Shown here one piece after another: positions 25,796 through 33,084 of a DNA stretch of 64,000 bases. The stretch's first letter is position 1; each line of letters starts with the position of its first letter. The DNA comes from Tepidisphaeraceae bacterium (lineage in GTDB: Bacteria > Planctomycetota > Phycisphaerae > Tepidisphaerales > Tepidisphaeraceae). The notes beneath the pieces were generated by a model that was not told where the DNA came from, did no database searches, and saw only the letters and a list, made by a program, of their open reading frames with translations. The translations under genes were made by a program, and so were the position numbers. The DNA lies in the NCBI GenBank assembly GCA_035998445.1, contig DASYHQ010000055.1, positions 1-64,000 on the forward strand. The letters run 5' to 3'.

Positions 25796-27304
25796 ATGAT
25801 GTCCAGCAACACAACGCACGCTAGCCCGTCGCAGGCCGTCGCCGCCGACTTTGTCGAGTTGGGGGAGGACGTGTCGGGGTCGCCGTTGTGGAACAAGGAT
25901 CTGGCCCCCACCACCCTTGCGCAGCGGACGTGGAGCACGTGGAACATCGCGGCGTTGTGGATCGGGATGAGCGTGGTCATCTCCACGTACACCATTGCCG
26001 GCGGGATGATCGCCGACGGCATGACGTGGTGGCAGGCGATGGGGACCGTGCTGCTGGGGAACGCGCTGGTGCTGATTCCCATGTGCCTCAACGCGCACGC
26101 GGGCACGAAGTATGGGCTGAGCTTTCCGGTGTTGCTCCGCAGCAGCTTCGGCACCGTGGGGGCCAACGTGCCGGCGATTATGCGGGCGATCGTGGCGTGC
26201 GGGTGGTTTGGGATTCAGACGTGGATCGGCGGGATGGCGATCGACGGTTGCCTGAGGGCGCTGTCGCCCGGGTGGGCGAGCCAGCCGGGGCACTTGTGGA
26301 TCGCGTTCTTCGCGTTCTGGGCGATTCAGGTTTACTTCGTGGTGCGCGGGCTGGAGGGGATCAAGCGGCTGCAGAGCTTTTCGGCGCCGCTGCTGTTGTT
26401 GGGCGGCATCGCGCTGCTGTGGTGGGCGACGAGGGAGGCGGGCGGCATGGGCCGCGTGCTGAGCGAGAGCGACAGGCTGCACGTAAACGCCAAGCCGTTC
26501 TGGTCGATCTTTCCGGCCTACCTCACCGCAAGCGTGAGCTACTGGGCGACGCTGAGTTTGAACATCCCGGACTTCACGCGGTTCGCCAAGAGCCAGCGCA
26601 GCCAGATGGTCGGGCAGGCGCTGGGGCTGCCGTTGACGATGGCGGGGCTGGCGTTCATTGGCGTGGCGGTGACGAGCGCGACGATGATCATCTATGGCCG
26701 CGCGATCGCCGACCCGGTGGAGCTGTTGGGCGAGTTCAAGAGCTTGCCGGTGATCCTGTTCGCCACGGTGATCATCTTCCTGGCGCAGCTGAGCACGAAC
26801 ATGGCGGCCAACGTGGTGTCGCCGAGCAACGACTTTTCAAACCTGAACCCGCGGGTGATCTCGTACGTGACGGGCGGGTTGATTACGGCGGTGATCGGGG
26901 TGCTGATGATGCCGTGGAAGCTGTATGGCTCGCTGGGGGCGTACATCTTCACCTGGCTTGTGGGATACGGCGTGCTGATGGGGGCCATCGGCGGGATCAT
27001 GATCTGCGACTACTGGATCATTCGAAAGCGCAAGCTCGACCTGGCGGAACTCTTCAACCCGCGCGGGCAATACAGCTATGGCGGCGGCGGGATCAACTGG
27101 CGCGCCATGGCGGCGCTGGCGATCGCGATCTCGCCGTGCGTGCCGGGCTTCATTCGCGCCGCCACCACGCCGGGCGGCAACGTGGCGGACGCGAACTTCT
27201 TCGATCGGCTGTATCATTACGCGTACTTCGTGACGTTCGGGCTCGGCATGCTCGTCTACGGTGTGCTGATGTGGGGCCAACGGCGAGGAACGCAGGAGAG
27301 TTAA
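25796..27304 (+). CDS. NCS1 family nucleobase:cation symporter
   Basis: 502 residues with about twelve membrane segments. Signatures of the NCS1 (CodB/Mhp1/PucI-like) family: the N-terminal LAPTTLAQRTWSTWNIAALW and WIGMSVVISTYTIAGGMI, the GLSFPVLLRSSFGTVGANVP block, NIPDFTRF in mid-protein, and ANVVSPSNDFSNLNPR. It likely takes up uracil, cytosine, hydantoin or allantoin with Na+ or H+. It is followed at 27.5 kb by a PreA-like dehydrogenase and preceded at 19.4 kb by a dihydropyrimidinase, which points to pyrimidines or hydantoins. Exact substrate is not readable. Confidence 0.92.
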   Translation: MMSSNTTHASPSQAVAADFVELGEDVSGSPLWNKDLAPTTLAQRTWSTWNIAALWIGMSVVISTYTIAGGMIADGMTWWQAMGTVLLGNALVLIPMCLNAHAGTKYGLSFPVLLRSSFGTVGANVPAIMRAIVACGWFGIQTWIGGMAIDGCLRALSPGWASQPGHLWIAFFAFWAIQVYFVVRGLEGIKRLQSFSAPLLLLGGIALLWWATREAGGMGRVLSESDRLHVNAKPFWSIFPAYLTASVSYWATLSLNIPDFTRFAKSQRSQMVGQALGLPLTMAGLAFIGVAVTSATMIIYGRAIADPVELLGEFKSLPVILFATVIIFLAQLSTNMAANVVSPSNDFSNLNPRVISYVTGGLITAVIGVLMMPWKLYGSLGAYIFTWLVGYGVLMGAIGGIMICDYWIIRKRKLDLAELFNPRGQYSYGGGGINWRAMAALAIAISPCVPGFIRAATTPGGNVADANFFDRLYHYAYFVTFGLGMLVYGVLMWGQRRGTQES

Positions 27305-27349
27305 CCACGAAGACACGAAGGTATGGAAGCCGTATGGAGATTGCAGCTT

Positions 27350-27431
27350 CGTCATCCTGAGGTACTCCGAAGGATCTCTTTCGTCCTGAGGCGAGTACGG
27401 GGGGAGATCCTTCGGAGTACCTCAGGATGAC
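27350..27431. repeat. TCATCCTGAGGTACTCCGAAGGATC palindrome (variant)
   Basis: An inverted repeat: TCATCCTGAGGTACTCCG... and ...CGGAGTACCTCAGGATGA around CGTCCTGAGGCGAGTACGGG. It is related in layout to the TGTCATCCCGA family but differs in sequence. CACGAAG-type repeats (ACGAAGACACGAAGG at 27307; its inverse CCTTCGTGCCTTCGTGG at 27489) flank it. Confidence 0.75.
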
Positions 27432-27532
27432 GGGACTTGGCGTTTCGCACTTACGTGAAGACGCGGGACTGACGGAAATCGCTTCGCGCCTTCGTGCCTT
27501 CGTGGTTCGATTTGTTTTTCAGGACGTACGAT

Positions 27533-28654
27533 ATGCCCACACTCGAAACGACCGTCGATGGCATCAAGCTGCCCAACCCGTTCCTGATCGGTTCCGGCCC
27601 GCCTGGCACGAACGCGAACGTGGTGGGCAAGGCGCTGGAGGAGGGCTGGGGCGGGGTGATCATCAAGACGATCAGCCTGGACGCGTCGAAGGTGGTCAAC
27701 GTCGCGCCGCGCTATGCGCGGCTGCGCACGGGGACGAAGGAAGTCATCGGCTGGCAGAACATCGAACTGATCAGCGACCGGCCGTTCGAGACCTGGATCG
27801 ACGAGCTGAAGCTGCTGAAGGACAAGTACCCGGACGGCGTGGTGATCGCGTCGATCATGGAGGAGTATCACAAGGACCGCTGGATCGAAATCGTCGAGCG
27901 TGTGCAGGCGACCGGCGTGGCGGGGTTTGAGTTGAACTTTTCGTGCCCGCACGGCCTGCCCGAGCGCAAGATGGGGGCGGCCATGGGGCAGGACTGCAAC
28001 ATCATGGGCGAGGTGTGCGGCTGGGTGATGGAAGCGGCGAAGGTGCCCGTGTGGGCGAAGCTGACGCCGAACGTTACCAGCATCGCGCAGGGTGCGGAGG
28101 CGGCGCTGGCGGCGGGTTGCCAGGGTGTGGCGGCGATCAACACGATCCTGAGCGTGATGAGCGTCGACCTCGAGACGCTGCGCCCGGAGCCGACCGTGGA
28201 GGGCTACACCGTGCCGGGCGGTTACTCGTGCATCGCCATGCGGCCGATCGCGCTGCGCATGGTGAAGGAATGCGCCGAGGTGATCAGGGACAAGTTCCCC
28301 GGGCGCAGCCTGAGCGCCATTGGCGGGATTGAGACAGGTAAGGACGCGGCCCAGTTCATCCTTTTGGGTGGCGATACGGCCCAGGTCTGCACCGGTGTGA
28401 TGAAGCACGGCTACGGCATGGTGCGGGCGATGAAGGACGATCTGCTGGCGTTCATGGCCAAGCACAACTTCGAGACGATCTCCGACTTCAAGGGGCACAG
28501 CCTGCAGTACTTCACCACGCACGCGGATCTGGTGAAGCGCCAGGCCGAGGCCAAGGCCGCCGCGGCCGCCAAGGTGAAGGGCATGGTCGTGAAGGACGCG
28601 GAATGGCAAGGGGACCAGTTCGTGAAGCAGAGCGACGCGCTGGCGCGGAATTAG
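27533..28654 (+). CDS. preA: PreA-like NAD-dependent dihydropyrimidine dehydrogenase subunit
   Basis: 373 residues from the ATG at 27533. The FMN-binding barrel is clear: PNPFLIGSGPPGTNANVVGK at the start, the catalytic-loop cysteine in FSCPHGLPERKMGAAMGQ around 137, NTILSVMSVDL, and GGIETGKDAAQFILLGG. It reduces uracil or thymine at the 5,6 bond. E. coli PreA ends with a two-cluster ferredoxin domain; here the C-terminus (AAAAKVKGMVVKDAEWQGDQ) has no Cys clusters, so electron delivery must differ. No PreT partner is visible in the window. Preceded by the NCS1 permease. Confidence 0.88.
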   Translation: MPTLETTVDGIKLPNPFLIGSGPPGTNANVVGKALEEGWGGVIIKTISLDASKVVNVAPRYARLRTGTKEVIGWQNIELISDRPFETWIDELKLLKDKYPDGVVIASIMEEYHKDRWIEIVERVQATGVAGFELNFSCPHGLPERKMGAAMGQDCNIMGEVCGWVMEAAKVPVWAKLTPNVTSIAQGAEAALAAGCQGVAAINTILSVMSVDLETLRPEPTVEGYTVPGGYSCIAMRPIALRMVKECAEVIRDKFPGRSLSAIGGIETGKDAAQFILLGGDTAQVCTGVMKHGYGMVRAMKDDLLAFMAKHNFETISDFKGHSLQYFTTHADLVKRQAEAKAAAAAKVKGMVVKDAEWQGDQFVKQSDALARN

Positions 28655-28683
28655 CAGGCGTGGTGTTGCTACTCGTTCATATC

Positions 28684-28767
28684 GTTTAGCCGCGGGCTTG
28701 CCCGCGATGGGTATTTCGTTAGGTGTGTCCAGAAAAAGTTCATCGCGGGCAAGCCCGCGGCTAAACA
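28684..28767. repeat. GTTTAGCCGCGGGCTTGCCCGCGATG palindrome
   Basis: Arms GTTTAGCCGCGGGCTTGCCC and the complement GGGCAAGCCCGCGGCTAAAC, each itself a hairpin (CGCGGGCTTGCCCGCG), around a 30-bp loop. It lies between the convergent preA and the LTPEQ protein gene and may act as a terminator. A related unit occurs at 47335-47356. Confidence 0.8.
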
Positions 28768-28827
28768 AAAATTGAAGGGATTGTGCGCGCCCGGATTGAC
28801 TGCAGACCTGATTACATTGACAGGAAA

Positions 28828-29538
28828 TTAATCTCCCCGCCGCAGCAGCTGAATCTGTTCGGGGGTGAGGATCGCGCGAACGGATTCGACGTTGGCCGCG
28901 AGAGCAGTTTTGGTGGGCTCGAGGTTCTTCTGTTCCAGATTGCTTAGCACTTCCAGCAGTTTGGCCTTCGGTTCCTCTCGTTGCTCGGGCGGGGCTTTCT
29001 CGAACGCTTCGAAGGCGGCGCGGAGGGCGGCCTCGTCCTCGGGCGACATGGCCATGCCGCGCTGCGGGCGCACTTTGCGAAGCGACTCGATCTGCTCCGG
29101 CGTCAGCTTGAGACGCTTGGCCTGTTCTTCCCGACCGACGGCCGCGGTGGCCCGGAGGACGCTCAGCTGATCCGCGGGCATGAGTTGCGAGCGGTAGAAG
29201 ACGACGAGGCTGTACGGATTGTTGTCGCGCCGGCGGGCGGCCATCTGAAGGGTGCCGGTGCGGGCCATGAAACCGTTGTTCGTCTGACGAACATCATTGT
29301 TCCACTCCGGGCGCGGTTGCGGTTGCTGGCGGTTCTGCTGGCCACCAGGCCTTCGCGGGGCCGGTTCGCTCAATGCGACGGTGACCACTTTGGGCGGCGC
29401 CGTGAAGTACCACCACACCAGTGCCCCGCCGCCTCCGACGCTGAGCAGCACAACCAGCGCGACAAGCCACGTGGGAAGGTCGCCAGTGTTGCGGCGCGCA
29501 TTGGCGTTGTCGCCGTGCTGATAGTTGGTGTCGCTCAT
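28828..29538 (-). CDS. Membrane-anchored protein with LTPEQ motifs
   Basis: 236 residues: a short cytoplasmic N-terminus, one membrane segment (WLVALVVLLSVGGGGALVWWYF, about 24-45), a Pro/Gln-rich linker, then a helical periplasmic domain with two LTPEQI motifs (KLTPEQIESLRKV and ILTPEQIQLLR). The LTxxQ pattern recalls the CpxP/Spy family of periplasmic chaperone-like proteins; similarity is limited to the motifs. It follows the prepilin-like gene (29545-30294) by 6 bp and is probably co-transcribed. Confidence 0.7.
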   Translation of the reverse strand: MSDTNYQHGDNANARRNTGDLPTWLVALVVLLSVGGGGALVWWYFTAPPKVVTVALSEPAPRRPGGQQNRQQPQPRPEWNNDVRQTNNGFMARTGTLQMAARRRDNNPYSLVVFYRSQLMPADQLSVLRATAAVGREEQAKRLKLTPEQIESLRKVRPQRGMAMSPEDEAALRAAFEAFEKAPPEQREEPKAKLLEVLSNLEQKNLEPTKTALAANVESVRAILTPEQIQLLRRGD

Positions 29539-29544
29539 TGTTCG

Positions 29545-30294
29545 TTAAAAGGCCCAGGGATTGAACGCCTGATCTTCCGCTTTCGACTTCACCAGTTCGA
29601 CGTGGCCATCGAAAAAGAGGTAGTTCGACCCCTTGCCCCGGCCGTGCCGCTCCTGCTCGACGACGCGCTCGAATTCGGTCTTTGTCGGGTCCAGCGTGCT
29701 GGACCCAGCATCGTAGATGCCGATCTCCATGTAGTAGTCGGCCGCGACCGTGGTCTTCTCACCGGCGACGATCAGCTCGGTCGGGCCCTTCGAGCCTGCC
29801 TTGCCGCCGAAGCGCAGCAACTTCTCCTGGTTCTGCACCAGCAGTTTGTTGACGATGTATGAATGGGCGCCGCGCGGTTCAAGGTCGGCTTGGCAGACCA
29901 TTACTGAAGGCGTCCAAGGCTTGATGTCCGAATCGATGTAGTCGCCGTCCGCCAACTGGGGCGCGTAGGTCGGCGTGGGATCGAGCGGCGGGTGCGAGAA
30001 CTTGAACACGTGCATCGGCCAACGCTCGTGGGGTTGAACGTTCGAACCGAGCGACTTGTACTCGGTGCCGGTCCATTCCCCCACCGGGAAGATCCACCCA
30101 CGGTACTGGTCGCCGTACATGATCAGGTTCATGCCCAGCTGCCGCAGGTTCGAGGCGCACGCGACGGCGTTGGCAGTCTGCTTGGCGCGGGTGAGCGCGG
30201 GCAGCAGCATCGAGATCAGCAGCGCGATGATCCCGATGACCACGAGCAGTTCAACGAGCGAGAAGCCCTTACGGCGAGCAATCTTGCGATTCAT
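29545..30294 (-). CDS. Prepilin-like protein with N-terminal cleavage/methylation motif
   Basis: 249 residues from the ATG at 30294 (AAAGGA 8 bp upstream; an ATG at 30303 is less well placed). The type IV prepilin leader [20 protein letters not shown] is cut after the Gly by a prepilin peptidase, giving an N-methylated hydrophobic helix. The tail RHGRGKGSNYLFFDGHVELV is the H...DGHV motif of planctomycete/verrucomicrobial prepilin-processing-associated proteins. These are pseudopilins of uncertain role. A second, similar gene is at 58301-59200. Confidence 0.9.
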   Translation of the reverse strand: MNRKIARRKGFSLVELLVVIGIIALLISMLLPALTRAKQTANAVACASNLRQLGMNLIMYGDQYRGWIFPVGEWTGTEYKSLGSNVQPHERWPMHVFKFSHPPLDPTPTYAPQLADGDYIDSDIKPWTPSVMVCQADLEPRGAHSYIVNKLLVQNQEKLLRFGGKAGSKGPTELIVAGEKTTVAADYYMEIGIYDAGSSTLDPTKTEFERVVEQERHGRGKGSNYLFFDGHVELVKSKAEDQAFNPWAF

Positions 30295-30461
30295 ATACGT
30301 CATCCTTTAGAAGCCGCCAACCCTTGGTGGCTCCGTCAATTCATACAGCCGTCCGGCACCACCGTTGCAAGGAAACCGCGGCCACCGGTGCGATCGTTCC
30401 GCTGGAAACGGATGCGTGCCGAGCGCAAACGCGCACCCGTCGTGCAGCTCTTCCGCGGTGC

Positions 30462-31355
30462 CTACGGATTGCTTAACGGCTCTTTGGCCAAAATCTTCCG
30501 AAATTCTTCCCGGAAATCGAATTTTGGCACCCAATCGAGCTTTTCCTTCGCTTTTGTCGTCAAAACCGGACTTCTGAACGCCGGCCAATCCGTGGGCACC
30601 GTCGGCCAGTCGGGGCGGAAGCGACGCAGCAAATCGGAAAGCGGTTCGTTGATGAGCAGGTCGTCGGCGACCAGATGGTAGGTCTCGCATCCCGGCAGAG
30701 CCCGCTCGATGGCCTGCGCGTAGGCGGTGGCGGCGTCGGTTGCGTGCAGGTAGGTGCCGAGCTCGTTCGGCATCTCGGTCGCGGGCCTGTCGATGTGCAT
30801 CGCCCACGACTCGTGAAACCGCCGGAACACCATGGGCAAGCGGAAGATGGATACCGACAGACCGAACTGCGCGCTCACCCACTGGGCGTACATCTCGTTG
30901 GCGACCTTGCTCAGCGCGTAGTGGTTCTGCGGCTGGGTCGGGTGCGTCTCGTCCATCGGCAGGAACTTCGGCGCCAAGTTGGGCCAGCCCCACGTGCCGT
31001 ATACCTGGCACGAACTGGTGTAGACCACGTGCCGCAGCTTCAGGTCGGCCACCGTCTGCAGCACGACCGAACCGATGCGGGTATTTGTGTAGAAGAGCTC
31101 GTCCTGGCTGATCGGCGCGCCGGGATTGGGAATCTCACCCAGATGGCAGACGGCGTCGACGGTCTCCAGGATCGGTTGAATCAGCTCGCGCTGGCGCAAA
31201 TCGACGTAGACGAACCGCGCCCCCTCCACCGGATGCCGTGGCCCCCGGCGATCCAGGTTCAACACCTGGTGGCCCCGCGCGATCAATTCACGACAGACGG
31301 ATGTCCCGATCTGCCCACTGCCACCGGTCACCGCCACCCGCAATCCGTTGCTCAT
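30462..31355 (-). CDS. NAD-dependent epimerase/dehydratase family protein
   Basis: 297 residues from the ATG at 31355, overlapping the tilS stop by 4 bp (ATGA). Extended SDR fold: nucleotide loop VTGGSGQIGTSVCREL, catalytic YALSK (Y-x3-K) with SSCQVYG just before. It is similar to UDP-glucose 4-epimerase-like and UDP-glucuronate epimerase-like families; the sugar nucleotide is not readable. A frame extending to 31793 is not real, as it covers tilS in another phase. Confidence 0.88.
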   Translation of the reverse strand: MSNGLRVAVTGGSGQIGTSVCRELIARGHQVLNLDRRGPRHPVEGARFVYVDLRQRELIQPILETVDAVCHLGEIPNPGAPISQDELFYTNTRIGSVVLQTVADLKLRHVVYTSSCQVYGTWGWPNLAPKFLPMDETHPTQPQNHYALSKVANEMYAQWVSAQFGLSVSIFRLPMVFRRFHESWAMHIDRPATEMPNELGTYLHATDAATAYAQAIERALPGCETYHLVADDLLINEPLSDLLRRFRPDWPTVPTDWPAFRSPVLTTKAKEKLDWVPKFDFREEFRKILAKEPLSNP

Positions 31356-32359
31356 ATGGGCGGGGATTGTAGCGGCGCGACCGCCGGATGCGAGGGCGGC
31401 ACTTTCCCTGAGGGCTCGGCCACAATTTCCCGCCGCTTCCGCGTCACCCGCACGGCGCCGGGGAAGTCCGCTCGCCGGCCTGAGGCAGCGTCGTCCATCA
31501 TCTGCAGCAATCGCGCCGCCACCCGGTCGTTCAAATCGTCCACCGGCACGCCCGCACTCGCCAGCCACGTTCGGGCCGCCTGCTCGCGCACGAGGGGTGG
31601 AAGTCCGTCCAACCCGTCGATCGGCAACGAAGTGGGCAGCGCCGGCGTTGTACGCTGTAGCCAGTCGCTCAGGCCGTCGCACGTGTGGCCCAGCGCCAGA
31701 AGCGCGTCGATCAGCGCCGGATCGGCGTTCAGCAAGTTCCGCACGCGGTTCCGCCGATAGCACGGCGACGCGTTGCTCGCATCCTCTCGCCAAGGTTGCC
31801 CCAGTTGCGCCAGATACGCCCGCAGCGACTGAGGTGGTACCGCGAGCAGTGGGCGAAGCAGCGTTAAGTCGCCATTTGCGCTAACGGCCGCCATCCCGCG
31901 CAGTCCGGCGGGCCCGGCGCCGCGCATCAGGCGCAGGAGGAGCGTCTCAGCCTGATCGAGCCGATGATGTGCGAGGATCACACCATGCAGCTTGTTCTCG
32001 CGCACCACATCCCGAAAAAGCATCAGCCGCGCCGCCCGGAACATCGCGCTTCGGTTGGCCGGCAGTGGTGAAATGCGCGGCAGCACGCGATGCAGCCGGT
32101 CGACCGTCACCGGCAGCTGCAACTGTTTCACCAGTGCATCGACAAACGCCGCGTCGGCATCAGAGTGTTCGCCGCGCGTTTCGTGGTTCAGGTGCACAAC
32201 GTGCAGGCGAAGGTCTGGCCGATGCGCGTGCAGCAACCGCAGCAGCGCCACACTGTCGGCCCCCCCGCTCACCCCCACCGCCCAGGCGCCGGCGGGCACC
32301 GATTCGATTGAAGATTGCAACGCCGGCTGGGTCATCCGGTAGTATTGTAACGAAGCCAA
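31352..32359 (-). CDS. tilS: tRNA(Ile)-lysidine synthase
   Basis: 335 residues (or 327 from an internal ATG at 32335). The PP-loop SGGADSVALLRLLH is near residue 30, followed by HVVHLNHETRGEHSDADAAF, ILAHHRLDQAETLLLRLMRG (HxxDDxxET-like; here H-R-L-D-Q-A-E-T) and WREDASNASPCYRRNRVR. It converts cytidine 34 of the AUA-reading isoleucine tRNA to lysidine, which is essential for decoding. The C-terminal domain is short. Together with the epimerase gene it forms a two-gene unit. Confidence 0.93.
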   Translation of the reverse strand: MASLQYYRMTQPALQSSIESVPAGAWAVGVSGGADSVALLRLLHAHRPDLRLHVVHLNHETRGEHSDADAAFVDALVKQLQLPVTVDRLHRVLPRISPLPANRSAMFRAARLMLFRDVVRENKLHGVILAHHRLDQAETLLLRLMRGAGPAGLRGMAAVSANGDLTLLRPLLAVPPQSLRAYLAQLGQPWREDASNASPCYRRNRVRNLLNADPALIDALLALGHTCDGLSDWLQRTTPALPTSLPIDGLDGLPPLVREQAARTWLASAGVPVDDLNDRVAARLLQMMDDAASGRRADFPGAVRVTRKRREIVAEPSGKVPPSHPAVAPLQSPPI

Positions 32360-32408
32360 CGCGTCCGTGGATCTTCATCCGCGACGTTTGTCGGCCGGTT
32401 GCAAACAG

Positions 32409-33050
32409 ATGATGCGTACCACCCCATATTCGCTCCCGCACGTTACGCTGCTGCTAGCCTGCGTTGCATCTGGCATCGCGCTCGCAGCCAAGCCCACCAC
32501 GGCGCCGGCCGACGACGCGATCGACTTCATCCTGAACGCCAGCGCCCCCACCACCGCCCCCGCTGTGCCGACCACGACGACCACCGCGCCCGCTTCACCG
32601 TTCACCGCCACGGCCGACGCCGCCGCGCGCAAGGGCACGTTTACGTTCAGCGATGGCAAGATTATCAGTGGCACGGTTACGACCACGCTCGACAAGCCGC
32701 TGCGCATCTGGGTGCCGGCGGATAAGGAGTTCGTCGACGTCTCGTTCGAGAACGTCCGCTCGGCCGAGGCGCAGGTGCTGTGGGAGCGCGACCAGCGCGA
32801 GTACCAGTTCCTGACGAGCGGGTCGGACATCAAAACCTACACCGGCCGCACGTATCCGGCGCGCGAGACGGCGTACGCCTTTACACTGAGCGACGGCCGC
32901 ACGATAACCGGCAGCATCGTCGCGCCGTTCGACGTGCGAACCGCCGACGGTGGCGACAAGCTGATCGTGCTGGGCAAGCGCGACAAGGGGCCGGTGGGCG
33001 CGACGCTGAACGATCTGGTCTACGTGACGAAGCTCGAGTTTCACCATTAA
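32409..33050 (+). CDS. Secreted hypothetical protein
   Basis: 213 residues from the ATG at 32409. Signal peptide HVTLLLACVASGIALA, then a Thr/Pro/Ala-rich spacer (TTAPAVPTTTTTAPASP) and a beta-rich domain with two similar strands GTFTFSDGKIISGTVTTTL and YAFTLSDGRTITGSIVAPF, each followed by a valine-rich stretch. These two related segments suggest a duplicated SH3-like unit. Unknown function. It lies 34 bp before a large GT-C-like membrane gene on the same strand. Confidence 0.7.
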   Translation: MMRTTPYSLPHVTLLLACVASGIALAAKPTTAPADDAIDFILNASAPTTAPAVPTTTTTAPASPFTATADAAARKGTFTFSDGKIISGTVTTTLDKPLRIWVPADKEFVDVSFENVRSAEAQVLWERDQREYQFLTSGSDIKTYTGRTYPARETAYAFTLSDGRTITGSIVAPFDVRTADGGDKLIVLGKRDKGPVGATLNDLVYVTKLEFHH

Positions 33051-33084
33051 CCTCCCTCGCCAGCCGGAAGGATCTCCTAATCGA

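Noticed and set aside
27422-28768. A 448-residue minus-strand frame opposite preA
   Set aside because: Antisense shadow of a clear enzyme gene; Arg/His-rich with no motifs.
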